Source: Sialis fuliginosa (lineage: Eukaryota > Arthropoda > Insecta > Megaloptera > Sialidae). Taken from it: DNA of 64,000 nt. The notes below the pieces were generated by a model that was not told the DNA's origin, ran no database searches, and saw only the letters and a list, made by a program, of their open reading frames with translations. How positions within the stretch are numbered: position 1 is the first letter of the stretch; the number at the start of each line of letters is the position of its first letter. The stretch spans positions 15,225,001-15,289,000 of the forward strand of contig OY540817.1 in NCBI GenBank assembly GCA_961205875.1, in the 5' to 3' direction. A program made the position numbers and the translations under genes. Below are positions 35,362-48,621 of this stretch, piece by piece.

Positions 35362-38140
35362 ACAAGTTTCGTAAGATATTAACTAGATTTTGTCATATAC
35401 GTTTAAAAGTGTGTAAAAATGAAGAGAACGATATTTTTTCAATTTTATTTCCTGAAAAATGTAAATGATGAGATAAGCATTATGAAATATCGAAGCTGTG
35501 TATATTTAGCGTTCTTTTAAATTGGTGAATCTTTCATGGACTGATCGCTATTGGCCGGCCTGACCGCGTCGACCCTCTTAGCTACTGTAAATATTTTATT
35601 TTCGACGTGTTTTTCTTTATAGGGCGGAAATGTTCCCCTTTTTGCTCTGCCACTTTGTTGTTTGTATCAATTTTACAAGGATGAATTTTTAAGGAGATGT
35701 TGTGTCAACGATTTAGCGATTTTTTAATGCTGGTTTAGGAAGTATTGTCTAAAGAAACATTAACTTTTGTTGCAGAGGTTGTAATAAGGGTCGAGTAAAC
35801 ATTATAGAAATATTAACTATAGGAGTTAATAGTCTTTAAGCATTTATTCATAAATGGAAATTGTAGGAAATATTGAATTTAACAATTGTTTAAATGGCCT
35901 GAAAAATTAAAAACTGGAAAATCAGGGAATTGTTTAATAATCCAATTAAAAACTTATAACGAACTCTGTAGCTAGAATAGTTTATAAAAAAAATTGAAAT
36001 AACTCTTGTTTATAAATCGTAATGACTACGGAAACCTATCATGTGCGTGTTCAACACGCACTTGGCCGTTTTTTTAATATTAAAATAACATAATAATTAC
36101 AATATGTTATATAAATTTTATACCAACCGATTCAATTTATATTTACTCTACACAGCCTGGCTATAAAAACTTAATAACAAATTGGTGCTTGTAAATAAAA
36201 TATCGACCTCCGTGAAACGACTCAAACCACTACAAAACGTTTTTTCACGATCGAATACTTGGTACAGGTCCTCAGGGAAGCGTTACCATAATTACTGTGA
36301 AAGTTTTATTGAATACTTAGAGCGGCGGCGTAACGCTTGTTTTTCAAACAGAAATTAAATTAAAGAATAATACAGGGAACGTAAGAATAAACTGGAGTTT
36401 TTCAAACAAATGGATATCTATTTTTTAACAATGTGCTTTTTATTAGGCCTTGCTTTGTTTCGAAATATATTTAAACATTACAACATATGTTATATCTTAT
36501 ATTAGAAAAAATCCTCAAGTTAAGTGATTCATTTTTAATGTATATATTATTATGCATTTTTCCACAATGAATTTCAGTGCAGAAGGGGCATGCAACCGTG
36601 TAAGTCCCCTTATGATTCCTGATTTTTCTTACAATATTTAAAAAGAAACCCATAGAATATGAGTCCACAAAGCAACTATTCCAAATACTTAGTTTCGTCA
36701 AATTATTATAGGATTTTTATCAAGTTTGTCGGGAAATTCATAACTTTATTGAAATCATTCATATCTTTGGAAGGATAGTTTTGTGAACCCATTTTATTTG
36801 CACTCATTTTAGTCAAACCTAAGCATAGCATCCATAATAATACAATTTTTTTAAATTTCCTTTTTTTTAAAGTATAGTTAAAGACTTTGTAAACATTCTG
36901 TAGATTTCTTCTGTGCAGTACATGCGTCAGTCAGGGATTTACCGCATTTTTATAAAGAATTACGTGTGATAGATTTTTTATAAATCCTATTTTGACAGGC
37001 GTTTCATAAATTTCATTGGTACCAATCAACTATTTTAGTTTAGCTCTTTATTTTCATTTTATTTTAAGGAAGGTCATTCAGAATTGGGTTTTATAACTGT
37101 AATTTCAAAAATATTTTTTTTTCCTTCAATTATAGGTAATTTTGTATTTTATATTATTTTTCTAATTTTTTATTATTTTTCGTTTACATTTATTTAACTT
37201 CTTTTATCTGTTTATAAAAAAATGACTTTTTTAGCTAGTATCTTTGAATTGTCTGCTGAATGGCTTAATTTAGTGGAATAAATACATACATTTGTATCGA
37301 TTATAGTTTACATTTAACAAATTACTTTAAAGATTATTTTGAATATGATGATAATATTAACAGTTATTATTGTAGCTTAATTAATTTCATATCATAGATT
37401 GTGTTATTGCCTGCATCATGAATTTAAATGCAAATTTGTTACGTTTCAAAATTTATATCGTATGTTAATATAGTTTATATAATGTACTTTATGGTTTCAT
37501 TTCAAAGTATTAGTAAATTAAAAGTGTTGGTATTATATATAATGTTACATATTTCAATATATTAATTTAAAATAGGTATATGTAGGTATAACACATTTAT
37601 TTACAAAGCTATATACATATTAATATGTGCAATATAATATTAATGCAATAATATAACCAAATGATTCAGTTGATATACATTACAATTATGAAACATTCAA
37701 AACCCAAAGCAACTAATTACAAATATTCTATATAAAATGAAACACACACATATTGAAAAAATACTGATATGGCAAATAATTTTATAAAACCAGCATCATT
37801 TGATAGATGCGAATTTTAGTCTCTAGGCTACAGATAGTAGTATATTTTTTATCAAATAAATTATTTTATTTAGGACAGTAAAATATTTTCTGTTAGATAC
37901 GAGCAAAATTTATATTTATTAATAACGGTAGTATAAAGAATTTACTAAAGACCAAAACTAAATCAAACGTTAACTGCAGGGTATTACATTTTAAATGAAA
38001 GCTCACTGACAGTTGTAATCAATTGAACATATTATTATAATTTCTTAATTTTTCAATATCTAACAGGAAATTTGCCTCAATAGAAAACATATTTAATACT
38101 GTAAATAAACAGATTTTTCCTATATTCACATATCAACATC
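35362..38140. other. AT-rich stretch with scattered small structures
   Basis: A CpG-rich passage CGCTATTGGCCGGCCTGACC lies at 35546. A perfect hairpin GTGCGTGTTCAACACGCAC is at 36043-36061. A GC-richer passage at 36190-36330 (CGGTACAGGTCC-like, GCGGCGGCG) is probably repeat debris. Between 37330 and 37440 TTAATTAA and the octamer ATGCAAAT (37428-37435) could be regulatory. No coding region was recognised. Confidence 0.35.
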
Positions 38141-38144
38141 CGTT

Positions 38145-38345
38145 TTGTCGACTGCGGCGCTACCGGAAATGATCGTAACGAGTGCGCACAGTGCGGCCGG
38201 AAGTCGTCACTGTACTTTTCTGATTGACCTGTCAAACGGTGATTTTTTCTTTTCGAGTGGAGGGAAGGTTGAACCCCATCTGATTTTCTTTTACGTTTTT
38301 GTTACTCCCTCGGTGCGCTGTGCCCGATTTTTCAATTTCTAAAGG
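38145..38345. promoter_or_regulatory. CpG-rich promoter-like block with two ETS cores
   Basis: CTACCGGAAATG and CGGCCGGAAGTCG carry two CCGGAA cores 35 bases apart, typical of ETS-bound TATA-less promoters, inside about 200 bases that are far richer in CpG than anything within 1.5 kb. The plus strand is open for 65 codons from 38145. On the minus strand a consensus donor GACAG|GTAAGA occurs at 38376-38371. The direction of any transcript is undecided. Confidence 0.3.
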
Positions 38346-39630
38346 AGAATTTATAATCGGCTGCGGAAATCTTACCTGTCAATCTGGTGATACGAAGTGA
38401 AATAAAGTATTTGTTATTCAGCACAATTAGAACATTTATATTATTTTAGGAATATAATTAATTATTTATTAGTTTTTGTATCATTTATTGAATGTTTAAA
38501 ATTAATTACAAGTAGTAAAAACAAAATAAACAAAGGACAAAAACCACTAATTGTAAGCAATAAACAAAAACAATAAATAAATAAATAAATAATCAATAAA
38601 AAAACAAAATAAAACTTAACTTTATCATTTCGTCACTGAAAATCTTGTGTTTAATTTTACAACGGTACTTTATTTTAGAGCTTCATTCAATGTTACCGTC
38701 AGTTTGAAATTTCGTTCATGAGTTTGGAAATAAATCCTAAAACAAACCCTTTCCAAAATTTTTTTGTACTTTTTTGGCTTTGATATTTTTATATACAGCT
38801 AGCAAAACATTACAGTTTTGTTCCTTTACCACTGGGTTTACCTTGCTCTTTTAAATAATTAACTTTCAGAAAAGCATGCCTCATATTTGTATTAATTTCA
38901 TTTTTAACCTAATACATGTTTTTTCCTGTAATTTGTTCAGTATATATCGTAATTAAATTGAGAATGTTATTGAATACTTAATGAACAAAAAACTACTAGA
39001 TTTTTTAAGGGAAAAACCATTTGTATCCAAGATTTTTGTAGTAGTTATTTCAAAAAAATAAATTTGTGGTTTTGTTCTGAAGAAAGGGAAAATACATTAC
39101 ATCTGCATGCACTCAATATTCAGTAATATTTCGAATTTCAAATAATTCCTTTCATACAATCCATGAAATAAATATTTTCTATTATACGCTTTCCCTCCCA
39201 TTACAAAAAAATGAAACATATATAAATGCAAACATACATTCATATAACCCGCTACCAACAATAAAATCAAAATCCATAAATCGGTAAAAAGCAGGAATTA
39301 AAAGCAGAAAAAAAATTGTTATTAAAATACCAACCGTAACAACACATGTAACGCGTTTAACAAAAATAACGTGTACTTCACATAAAAATGTGCTCGGCAT
39401 CTAAACTTCATCAACGTGATGAAATTTTGTCCGTCAAAGTTACACCGAAATCCATTTCGTTCCAATCAAAAGGGAAGCTAGACTTGAAAAGTAAACGGGA
39501 CACGTTGAAAAATATGCGGGAAAAAGACGGAAAATGCATGTAATGTGTTAGAGAGAGACGGAGTTATAGGCCAACGCCGGTTCAATATTTTACGTCAGTA
39601 AGACAAATGTTCAGGGGCGAGTAATACAGA
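38346..39630. other. AT-rich stretch with AATA microsatellite
   Basis: An (AATA)n tract of about 24 bases sits at 38571-38594. A 72-codon minus frame at 39182 is hydrophobic but AT-driven and not assigned. CpG content rises again from about 39440 to 39720. Confidence 0.4.
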
Positions 39631-39640
39631 CCTAATACGG

Positions 39641-39648
39641 TATAAAAG
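39641..39648 (+). promoter_or_regulatory. Possible TATA box
   Basis: TATAAAAG preceded by AATACGG and followed about 25 bases later by GCAGCCGTGTCGGGTC lies in a locally GC-richer region. No initiator or downstream gene was identified, so it may be coincidental. Confidence 0.15.
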
Positions 39649-39699
39649 TGGTTACACCCATGCAGCCGTGTCGGGTCAAAATTGTACGTTGATTTTTAA

Positions 39700-42600
39700 A
39701 TTAGGTTACCCTTTGACTCATTCGTATTTTCATAAGCGTTATTGGATATGATTATTATTTCCAGTTTTTACTTTTCATACTGGTTTATGCTTTCGTCTGT
39801 ACAAGGGTGTGGTCTTTTGTAAATTTGAGTTATTGATTTTCTGTAGACGGGTTTGTTAGTTGCAAATTATTTAGATAGTTGTAATTGTAGTGTGCTATGA
39901 TGAATTGATTTATTTTTATAACGGAATCCGCATATTCATTGTGGAAAATGGCTTTCGGTCAAATGAATGAATATGTTGTAGTTTATGTAATGATGATTAC
40001 AACCTCAAAAATGGGCCATTTAGTGACAGTAGTAATTTTTGAGCAGCATCATATATTCTAAAATTTTGTTATTTATTGTTTTAACCTCTCAGCTAGACAC
40101 ATCTACATCATATTTGCAATATATTTAACTCACGTTCATCACGATTTACAGCAACATTGTGCGCCTTATTAGTGGCCACCTGGATGTAAACTTTATTGCA
40201 TATTACGTAATTTTTAAGTAATATTTAATCATTTTTGCCCAAACAAATAATAAATTTATAAATGATGAAAAATTCAACGAATGGTGTAAATGTAAAATTT
40301 GCTTTTTTAACTTATGTTGCTATAAATTTTGTAAAAATTTATTTTACCAACTCGTGATCATCATAGATGTCTATCTGGGCTTGTAAATCATAAAAAACAT
40401 TTCCATTTTTTATGACGACTCTAAAATCCTTAAAAATAATAAAATAGCAACTAAAAATTAATTCCACAGTGATATACATCTCAAAAACAATTTTACCTTT
40501 GTATAAGTTATATCTGAAAAATGTTTATTCTGAAATTTTTTACGAGACAATCATCCCTATCACTTGAAAAAACCTATATAGTTTAATTATATAATTCATA
40601 TAAAGAATGGAGGGTATACGCATCAAATTTAAATATAAATTAAATTAAAATGTTTATTGTTAAAAAATTTAATGTCTCTTTTTTTCAGAATTTTTTACTA
40701 GTATGACTAACATTAAGTGTAAAAATTTAATGGAACTATAACGTAAAAAAAGAGTTTTTTTACGGTACAGTAACGTTATTCAACATTATTATAATCGTAT
40801 AGCATTCATTGCATAAAATTGAAATAAAAAAACTCATAAACTACCTTGTAGTCCTTGAACTGCATTAAAATATAAATAAAATCCAGTCTTGTCACATTTT
40901 CATGAAAACCGTAAACATTTAAACTACTTTATTCATAAATCACAGCATCAATGAAACACTTGATCTTTCTCCAACAAACTCCCAAAGTAACCTCCAACTA
41001 CATTCAAGCATAAAAAGATAATTAAAATTCAGTCCAGGGTAGAGTTTACAACAGCATTATTTGGGCTTGATATATGACCTGTGGTAATAAAAGAATGAAT
41101 TGGAAATCCGTGTCATTATATACCCCCCCCAAACTTTTCAACAGAATAGCACAACTTTTGACATATCTGAAAAAAAAACTAAAAAATTATTTACGACTTC
41201 TCTTCAACGACAAAAGGAAACCGAAAATTCTCAACAACCAAACGACCAACGATACTCCACGAATTTTATCCCATTTTTGCACTTGTGGGAGTGAGATAGA
41301 TAAATATGATAATTTGAGTTGTAGGTGGTTCCCTCTCACTTGTTCAACAGTCACCGTTTTTGATAAAGAGTAGTACAAAAGAAGCAAAATAAAAAGAGAA
41401 TGGTTGGGTTCTATATGAAGCCATATGTACATATACTTATGTTGTATGTATATTCTCTATGTTTTCCAATAACTTTTTCATCTTTGTGCATTGTTATGCG
41501 ATAGCATATATCGATATTTATAATTATTTCATTATATTCGTATTAACTAAAATGTACGGCCCAGAGGCAATTTCACAATCCTGTCGTGTGTCCCCGTACT
41601 TAGTTAATAAGAAAACAAAAATCAGGTGAAGGTAAAAGCGAAGAAAAAAAAAAAAGAAAGGAGAAATATAAAAAAAGAGTCCTTGCTAAATCATCTAGCA
41701 TGGAAGGCCAAAAAAAAAAAACTAAAATGTATTGTCAGTAAAATTAAAAGCTTTTTTCGAGGTACCGAATCATTCTTTATTATTTTGTAAACAAAATAGA
41801 CGAATAGTGGTAAATCTAATATTTAGTTACTAAAACTCACGTTTACCTAAAGATAAAAATCACCTGTAAAAAAACAACAAAAATATCAAAATTTCAATTT
41901 TTTGCTTAAAGAAATTATAAACCTGTTGAAAAATATTTCCTTCTTTGTGATACAGTACTTCTGTAAGTAAAGATTAATATAATAAGTCGATGTTAATATT
42001 GTTTTTGTTTTTAATTAATTAATATAAATCGTTTGAATTTTAAAGATTTTTGCTCAATAACTGATGCAACATGATATTATGTAATCAATAGACAGATGCT
42101 TCTCAATTAAAAGGCAGTAACTATGTAACTAATAAATGATTCAGTAAAGTGGTTTGAAATTTTAATAGACAATACCAGACCATATTATATACATACATAT
42201 TATTGAGATAACGACATCGTTCTCAAATTTAAATCTTTATTAATAGCCTGACGATGATTCTGTGAATCGAAAGCTTGCGTTTACCTCTTCTTAATTAAAT
42301 TTTGACGTTTAAACAAACAAATTTGTTTTCATTTATATTTAACGTCACTACTATTATATTATATTATTACATACATATATATATAATTTTTATAATTAAT
42401 TCTAAAGTACTAAGTCGTCAAACAGGAAAACATTTTATTATTCATAAGTAGTATAAAAATAAAAACATGAAATATAGATTTTATTATCTTAAATATACAA
42501 CGGTGCTTTTCAAATAAAAAATTTAGTTGGGTACACTAGAAATTGCATAAATAAGTTTATAAATGTGATCACACAATTTTCAAAATCGAGATTTTAACTG

Positions 42601-43345
42601 AATTTTTTTTTTGTACTCCGGATCTAGATATCCGTTTTTTTACATTACACATGCACCTCAGAAGCCTTGTCAAGTTGATAAGACTTCGTTTCTCGCGTCA
42701 GTGGCAAAAAATGACGAAGGTTGATCGACCGCTTTCAATAGAATCTTATCACCGAAATTATATATTTGTTGAACTATAAATAGAACCCCTTTCACAATTG
42801 AAAATGTTCCATAATTTAAAATGTTATATTAAATTTGAGGTAAAGCGTATTTTAAAGGTACATACAACGATTCCAAGAATCAGAACAATACAATGTATGA
42901 TATTAACAATTTTTTGAGTGGATATATTTTATTTTGTATATACACACACGTTTTACAATTTTTAATTAATGTACATATTATGTAGAAAACAAAAGAACAT
43001 TTTTATGATTACAATTGTATATAACATTTTGTAGTATTTTTATTTCAGGAAATGAGAAGATAACAATATTATTGAAAATAAAATAAAATAGAGATTACTT
43101 AACATCATTGCTGATGAGTCTCATTAGAGAGACTTAACCTAAAAAATAAAAGAGTGGAATACAATTTATTAACAAAATGGCATCAAATATTGTAATAAAA
43201 AAATCATTTTGACAACGTTTTTTTTTTAAGTTCAATCTATAAATTAATTATATGCTAGGATATTAAGAAACCACAATTTGCTTATAAAATAAATAATTTG
43301 TTAATAAATTTATAACAAATGTTTATGTAACAAAACGTCCTACTT
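39700..43345. other. AT-rich stretch, one stop-poor block
   Basis: At 41074-41432 three overlapping frames (99 and 64 codons plus, 81 codons minus) are open at once. The translations are basic and Asn/Thr/Lys-rich and I recognise none. A purine tract lies at 41635-41664. CCTGACGATGATTCTGTGAA at 42248 then TCGAAAGCTTG is a phrase common near retroelement 3' ends. A hairpin GAGTCTCATTAGAGAGACTT sits at 43116. Confidence 0.3.
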
Positions 43346-43351
43346 ATTTTC

Positions 43352-44040
43352 AGTGTTCCGTGTCATACGGAACACTTATCGAATAACTTCGGTGTTCGTC
43401 TGTCCGTATATTACAGGCGATTTTCTCTGAAACTATTCGTCGTAAAAGTTCGAAATTTAGAACATAGGTGGTCCTAATATAGATGTGAAGTATAAAATGT
43501 TGAATTTTGATTTTGGGAGTTGATTTCAGGGGGTAAATTCGGAAATGGAAAAAAATCAACAGCATCATATAAGGTCTTAAATGAAAGCTTATTGAAACAC
43601 GATATCAACAATATATTGGTATGATATTTTTTAAACATTTTTCGGGAAAAACGCTTAAAAACTGGTGTCCCCAACTCTTATCACCAAAAGTATCGTTCAG
43701 AAAAATCTGAAAAATATATCATGAACATTGAACTAAAATTATCAAGATTGAAAATTTCTAGCGCGATCAATTGTTATAAACAATTTAATTTTTCTTTCCT
43801 TATAACTGCCGAACCATTGAATTGGGAGAAAAAGTTTTTTTGACAAAAAATATTTCTCTCGGTGTAAGGAACAGTCCTTACACGTTTGTAAAAATTTTAA
43901 ATAATTTAATTGAGGGGATAGGGTCAAATCAATAATAATAAAGTGAAAATACTCCAAAAAAGCAATTTGTAATGTAAATCTATTCACAACCCGCCAACAA
44001 TAACCCATGTTTAAATTTTATCAACAAATCGGACGTTTAA
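43352..44040. repeat. 'gttccgt' dispersed repeat, hairpin start
   Basis: It opens with the perfect 10-bp stem AGTGTTCCGT / ACGGAACACT (43352-43376), followed by GTTCGTCTGTCCGTATATTA, CAGGCGATTTTCTCTGAAAC and a long AT-rich body. This module order is widespread in animal dispersed repeats. A second 9-bp hairpin GTGTAAGGAACAGTCCTTAC-AC is at 43862-43883. The 66-88 codon minus frames inside are not genes. Confidence 0.55.
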
Positions 44041-44614
44041 AAGATTTATTTTAAAATGACATGTATTAGATAGTTATAGATGTGTTCTATTATCTGATTT
44101 GTGAAACGTAGAGTATAGCATATTTATTTATTTATTTATAAATCAACATATTTGTTTAATCTAAGACGACGTGTAAACGGTATAGAACCCGATATAAATA
44201 TATTCTGATTATGAATGTTCAATAAACGCTGAAATATATCAGCTTACAGAAGCTGGAACGATCGCATAATCTGTATTTATAGCTTTGTCCAGTAAACCAC
44301 CACCCGGTCTTGCCAGTGACCGTCAGTCTACACTGTGTAGCTGGTATTAAAATTATAACTTTTTATATTCACGTCAAATGTTATTAAATTTATTATGTTT
44401 GATATTATATTATTGATTTCTTTATAGTTTGTAAATAAGTTATTTTTTATATTTGGTGCAAATGTTTTATTAAACAAAAGGTAAATATTCACTTAATTAA
44501 CCGACTATTATTTGATGGACCAATTCATGTATTTTTTCATAAAATATCGTTAATTCAAAATAATGTGTTTTTAAGAATCAGTACGATATTGTGAAAATTA
44601 CAATTATTGTAACT
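44041..44614. other. AT-rich stretch with TATT microsatellite
   Basis: Six TATT-type units near 44118-44141. A GC-richer passage CCACCACCCGGTCTTGCCAG at 44298 is unassigned. Confidence 0.4.
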
Positions 44615-44891
44615 AGGGACCTGAATTTGAACCAGAATCACAACCGAAACCCGTTATATTTCAAGGTCAACAAACCTGAACCGAAACTTTTTTATTGTTA
44701 GTAGGTATTATCTACATAAAATATTTTAAATAAATTATTTTTATTGTGTGATTTATAGAAATTTTTGTCAAACCAAATCTGAACCTAAATAAATTCCGGT
44801 TTAAAAACCCACGTTATAGAACCGGAACAATAAATCTATTTACAATTTATATATTCAACCCGAATCATGAATAAATTCAGCTTCAGGTCCT
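44615..44891. mobile_element. GAACC-rich MITE
   Basis: The left AGGGACCTGAATTTGAACC and the inward-read right AAGGACCTGAAGCTGAATT are terminal inverted repeats. The inside is rich in short variants of GAACCGGAAC and CCGAAACC, as in known non-autonomous families with an 'agggacctgaa' end. It has no coding capacity, and the target duplication is unclear. Confidence 0.65.
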
Positions 44892-47144
44892 TGATTGGAA
44901 CATATTTTACTTATCTCGATTGATTTTACAAACTGGGTTGATTGTGTTGAAATTTTAAAGCATTTTTACCCATCAACAACTATTGTTTGGTGTACATATA
45001 AGTGTATTATGTAACATAACAGCACAAAGTTTCTCACATTCATTAAACTAATTCAGATTTTACCAAAGAACTCCAAAGTGGTGGAATGTATGTATAATGA
45101 AGGCTATCCAATTTGTCGCGACAGTTTTAAGTCCTCAGCGTTAATGCAAAGAATGTTATTTAGTTTTGTTTTCAAGCACAAAAACTCACCTAATATTATT
45201 TCACACGGGTTGTGTAATCATGAACGTACATATGTGAAAAAAAAAATTATGTAACACGTACTGATGTTCAGGGCGGTAACGAAAAATAAAATTTTGATTA
45301 ACTTGCTTTTCTTGAGTTTCATTTTGCTTCGTTCTTCGATTAGTTCATTTATGTAGGACTAATTCATCTTTTAGATTCAATTGACAAAATATCTTGGGTT
45401 CCTGAGAATATATTTTTCACTTGAAAAATAAATTCAAATTCTAAAAATAATATTTATCATAATATAACCGTTACACTTTTCATTCTTCATATAATTGAGC
45501 ACATGAATAAAATGAATTTTGTAGATATTTACGAGCGGGAAATTAGAAAAAGTATCGATAGTATCAACCTAGGTTTCATAGATTTTTCGTATTAAATTAC
45601 ACTTCTGTCATTTAATCTAATTAAATAATTTTTGGAGACATCATTTTTAAAATTGCTTTTTTATCAGTCTCTCCACAAATTATAATAGTTTTTTGTATTG
45701 TTAAAAATACTATGGGAAGATGCAGTTATAAGAATTAACAAAAATTAAAAATTAATAAATGTTTAGGAAAAACTACAAACATTCATTTTTCGGTGAAATT
45801 TTTTCACTATCGTACAGCCCTGTTCATGTAAGCAGAAACTTAATATAACAACATTGCAGATAAGGTCCAACAGACTGGTTTTTGTGGTACAAAATATGAA
45901 CTGTACTTCTTTGTTATTCATAATATTGCACGAGGAAAATACAAAGTCGAAAATAATAAATAAGAAAATATTTCAATTTTTTGCACTTTCGCATTTTTAA
46001 TAACATTCCCTGAACAAAAACTCAGTACAAAACACTCGTGTATATATTTTTTGAATTACATTCGTGTTTTATTGTTGAAAATAAATCACGTCGAAAGAGA
46101 GATAATTTTTTAAGCTGTCACTATTGACAACGCAGACTTTATGAGTAAATGTATGTTGTCTTGTGCATTTTTTATATCGTTTATGATTTACAATTATTTT
46201 TCAAGTGATTTATTTCGAAAATATAATAATTCAGTTTTGTTTAATAGAATTTATGATGTAGTGAATAGCACGATTTATTTTTTTATATAATTCTTTTTGT
46301 TATTGTAGTATTTTAGCTGACGACCGAAAAAATTAAATTAATTAGTCGACATTTCTTTTGGTGATTTTCGTAAAAATTTATTTATTTATTTCTAAGAGAA
46401 CAACGCTACGATTCAAGTATCACAACAGTAATATGCAAATATTTTTTTGCATGCATCCATTCCGGGTGGAGAAAAAAGTCTCCTGTTTGGCGACACAGTA
46501 AAATATGTACATCAAACGTGTATCTAAAGAGGAAAAAACTTAAGATTTAGAAAATATTTCAATAGTTTACAATTTTTTTACAACCTATCTGTATTTAATA
46601 TTAATAAAAATTACGTAGGGAAAGGGAATCAACTAATTCTTACGTATCTTTTCAAAGTCAAAGGAGAAGCGAGGTCGAACATTTCTAACTTTATTCTTTG
46701 TAATTAATTAATGCATATAACAAACAATTTATGAACATTCTGATGTTTGTATGATTTACAGTTCCAAAGAAGTTGTCGTCATTTTTTGTACTATTTTATT
46801 TAAAAAAAACACAACAGCAGCATCATGAATGCAATTAAAACAAATAATTTATCGACGCGAGTATTGTGTTTATTACACTTGACATTCTTCCGCTCTCGGC
46901 AGCTTTCTCATCTATCATCTGGACACACCCTCTACGCGTTGTCAATGGCCACCATCTTGTTTATGCTCCACTAACATTTGTATATCTGTACTATTGCGAT
47001 AAATGAACATTTAAACAATAACTATTCTTAGTTAGTTATGTGCCACTTCAATTACTTTTTATTATTTAGTATTTTTACTTTCTTATACCATGTATGGTAT
47101 ATGAAATATACATATATGTATCTAGTATAAGTAAATACCTATAA
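44892..47144. other. AT-rich stretch, nothing coding recognised
   Basis: A GC-richer patch at 46870-46985 contains CGCTCTCGGCAGC and, on the minus strand, AACAAGATGGTGGCC, a YY1-like phrase. Otherwise AT-rich. Confidence 0.35.
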
Positions 47145-47365
47145 TGAGGCTGATTATTTTCGAAATCCGGATTTTGATGAAATTATTCATTTTGACCTTC
47201 TCTGAATCCATTCTGAATATTTTCGCCATGATGTCTGTGAAGGTGAAATTTTATATCTAATTGTAAGATTAATTTTTGTCTGAGAAGAAAACCTATTTTT
47301 GAAAACGATCTTTCAGCCGGATACGGGTGTTTACTGAGGTCGATTTTTGAATTTTTCGAATTACT
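47145..47365 (-). repeat. Inverted copy of the 18690 repeat
   Basis: Read on the minus strand it contains AAATAGGTTTTCTTCTCAGA, AAATTAATCTTACAATTAGA, AATTTCACC, ACAGACATCATGGCGAAAAT and TTCAGAATGGATTCAGAGA in the same order as 18690-18955. Confidence 0.65.
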
Positions 47366-48621
47366 TTGAAACAGTGCGAATTAGAGAAAAAGTTAAAAAC
47401 TTGTATGTAATACTATTATCTAAAATTTATGTTCTATTCATTTTTCAAAAAAACATTTTTTTTACATTATTATACATTTGAGGAGGTGAGTTCCAAAACT
47501 CCTTCGTTCCATTATTTAATCATTTATTTTTTTAAATGGAACGAACGAATTTTGGAATTCATCTCTTCATTTATTAACACTGTTCTAAAATTTTGATCAA
47601 ATTCATAACGATTTGACATCTTGTAGATAGCGTAGCATAGCTTTCGCTCTAGAGAATTTTTTTTATAATATCTAACATAAGAATCATCTCTATACTGTCC
47701 ATACGTAGAAAAGCACAAAGCTATTTTCATGCATAGTCGCAAGGTCATTTAGTTGACCTATTTCTGACCCCCACATCAGGTCCTCCGTAAAGATACAACC
47801 TCTCTCCCATTCCACAAATTTCTTCCTTCTGTTACCAACCTTTCTACCATTGGACATTCAATCCCACCAAGTTGATTCGACATTTTCCAAAGTATTTTTT
47901 TTATATATTTACAAATTTAAAACTGTTCAAAGAATCTTTTGACTATGATATGTAAGCATGTGCGTAAAATTCGTCCATTGTTATATTTTATTTTTGTGAA
48001 AACTTTCTCTAAAATCTGGATATTGGAAAATTATTTTGTATTTTTTGTAAATTCAATATAAAAAGCAGGCATATTTGAATATATACAATATACTTTCGCC
48101 TACATAAATATAATACGGGTATTTTATATATAATTTGGATTTTTATATTATTCAACATTTCAGTATTAAATTAATACCTGTTGATTATAGATAAATCCAG
48201 TGTTTATATTACATGCAAATGTATTTTTTAATTAGATAAATTAATAGACTACTTTTTAAAATCAGCGTTTCAAAATCTGTTAATATCCGCACAACGGATT
48301 GCTCTGAACATGTAGGTACAGTATCCCCATCATAATGATACCTCTCTTTACCGCGTCATATTGATTTTTGTCACTGATTTGATAGGAGTAGTGTGGTGAT
48401 AACTAGTTCTTAACTATTATGCTGATATGCATAATATTGAGCATTAATAAACACGTTGCAGAAACATCGATTAACTAATGTTTCATTTGATCGAAGTGAA
48501 ACTTGGCAACGTTGTATATATTTAGATGTACTGGTAATGGCAGTACGTTATATGCAGAATAACATAAGAAACACGAAACAGCCACTTAAACTTCTCTATC
48601 TATGGAAAAAATTGTTTGTTA
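47366..48621. other. AT-rich stretch, small inverted repeat
   Basis: At 47496-47560 GGAACGAACG and matching phrases (CCTTCGTTCCATTATTTAA against TTTAAATGGAACGAACGAA) form an inverted repeat. Frames of 74 and 80 codons are unassigned; the latter enters the next element. Confidence 0.4.

Noticed and set aside
36043..36075. Hairpin followed by T run as a terminator
   Set aside because: Rho-independent terminators are not expected in this eukaryotic context and no adjacent gene exists.
42248..42278. CTGACGA...GAATCGAAAGC as a Penelope-type hammerhead
   Set aside because: The pairing next to the core fails (T opposite C) and no flanking stems are found; treated as ordinary repeat debris.
43111..43138. 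Hammerhead ribozyme-like CTGATGAGTCTC...GAGAC
   Set aside because: The first core box and a 5-bp stem II are present, but the second box reads TTAAC instead of GAAAC, and no stems I or III can be drawn.
46920..46970. YY1-like promoter at 46.9 kb
   Set aside because: A single AACAAGATGGTGGCC phrase in a modest CpG patch, with no CCAAT, ETS or CRE partner and no open frame.
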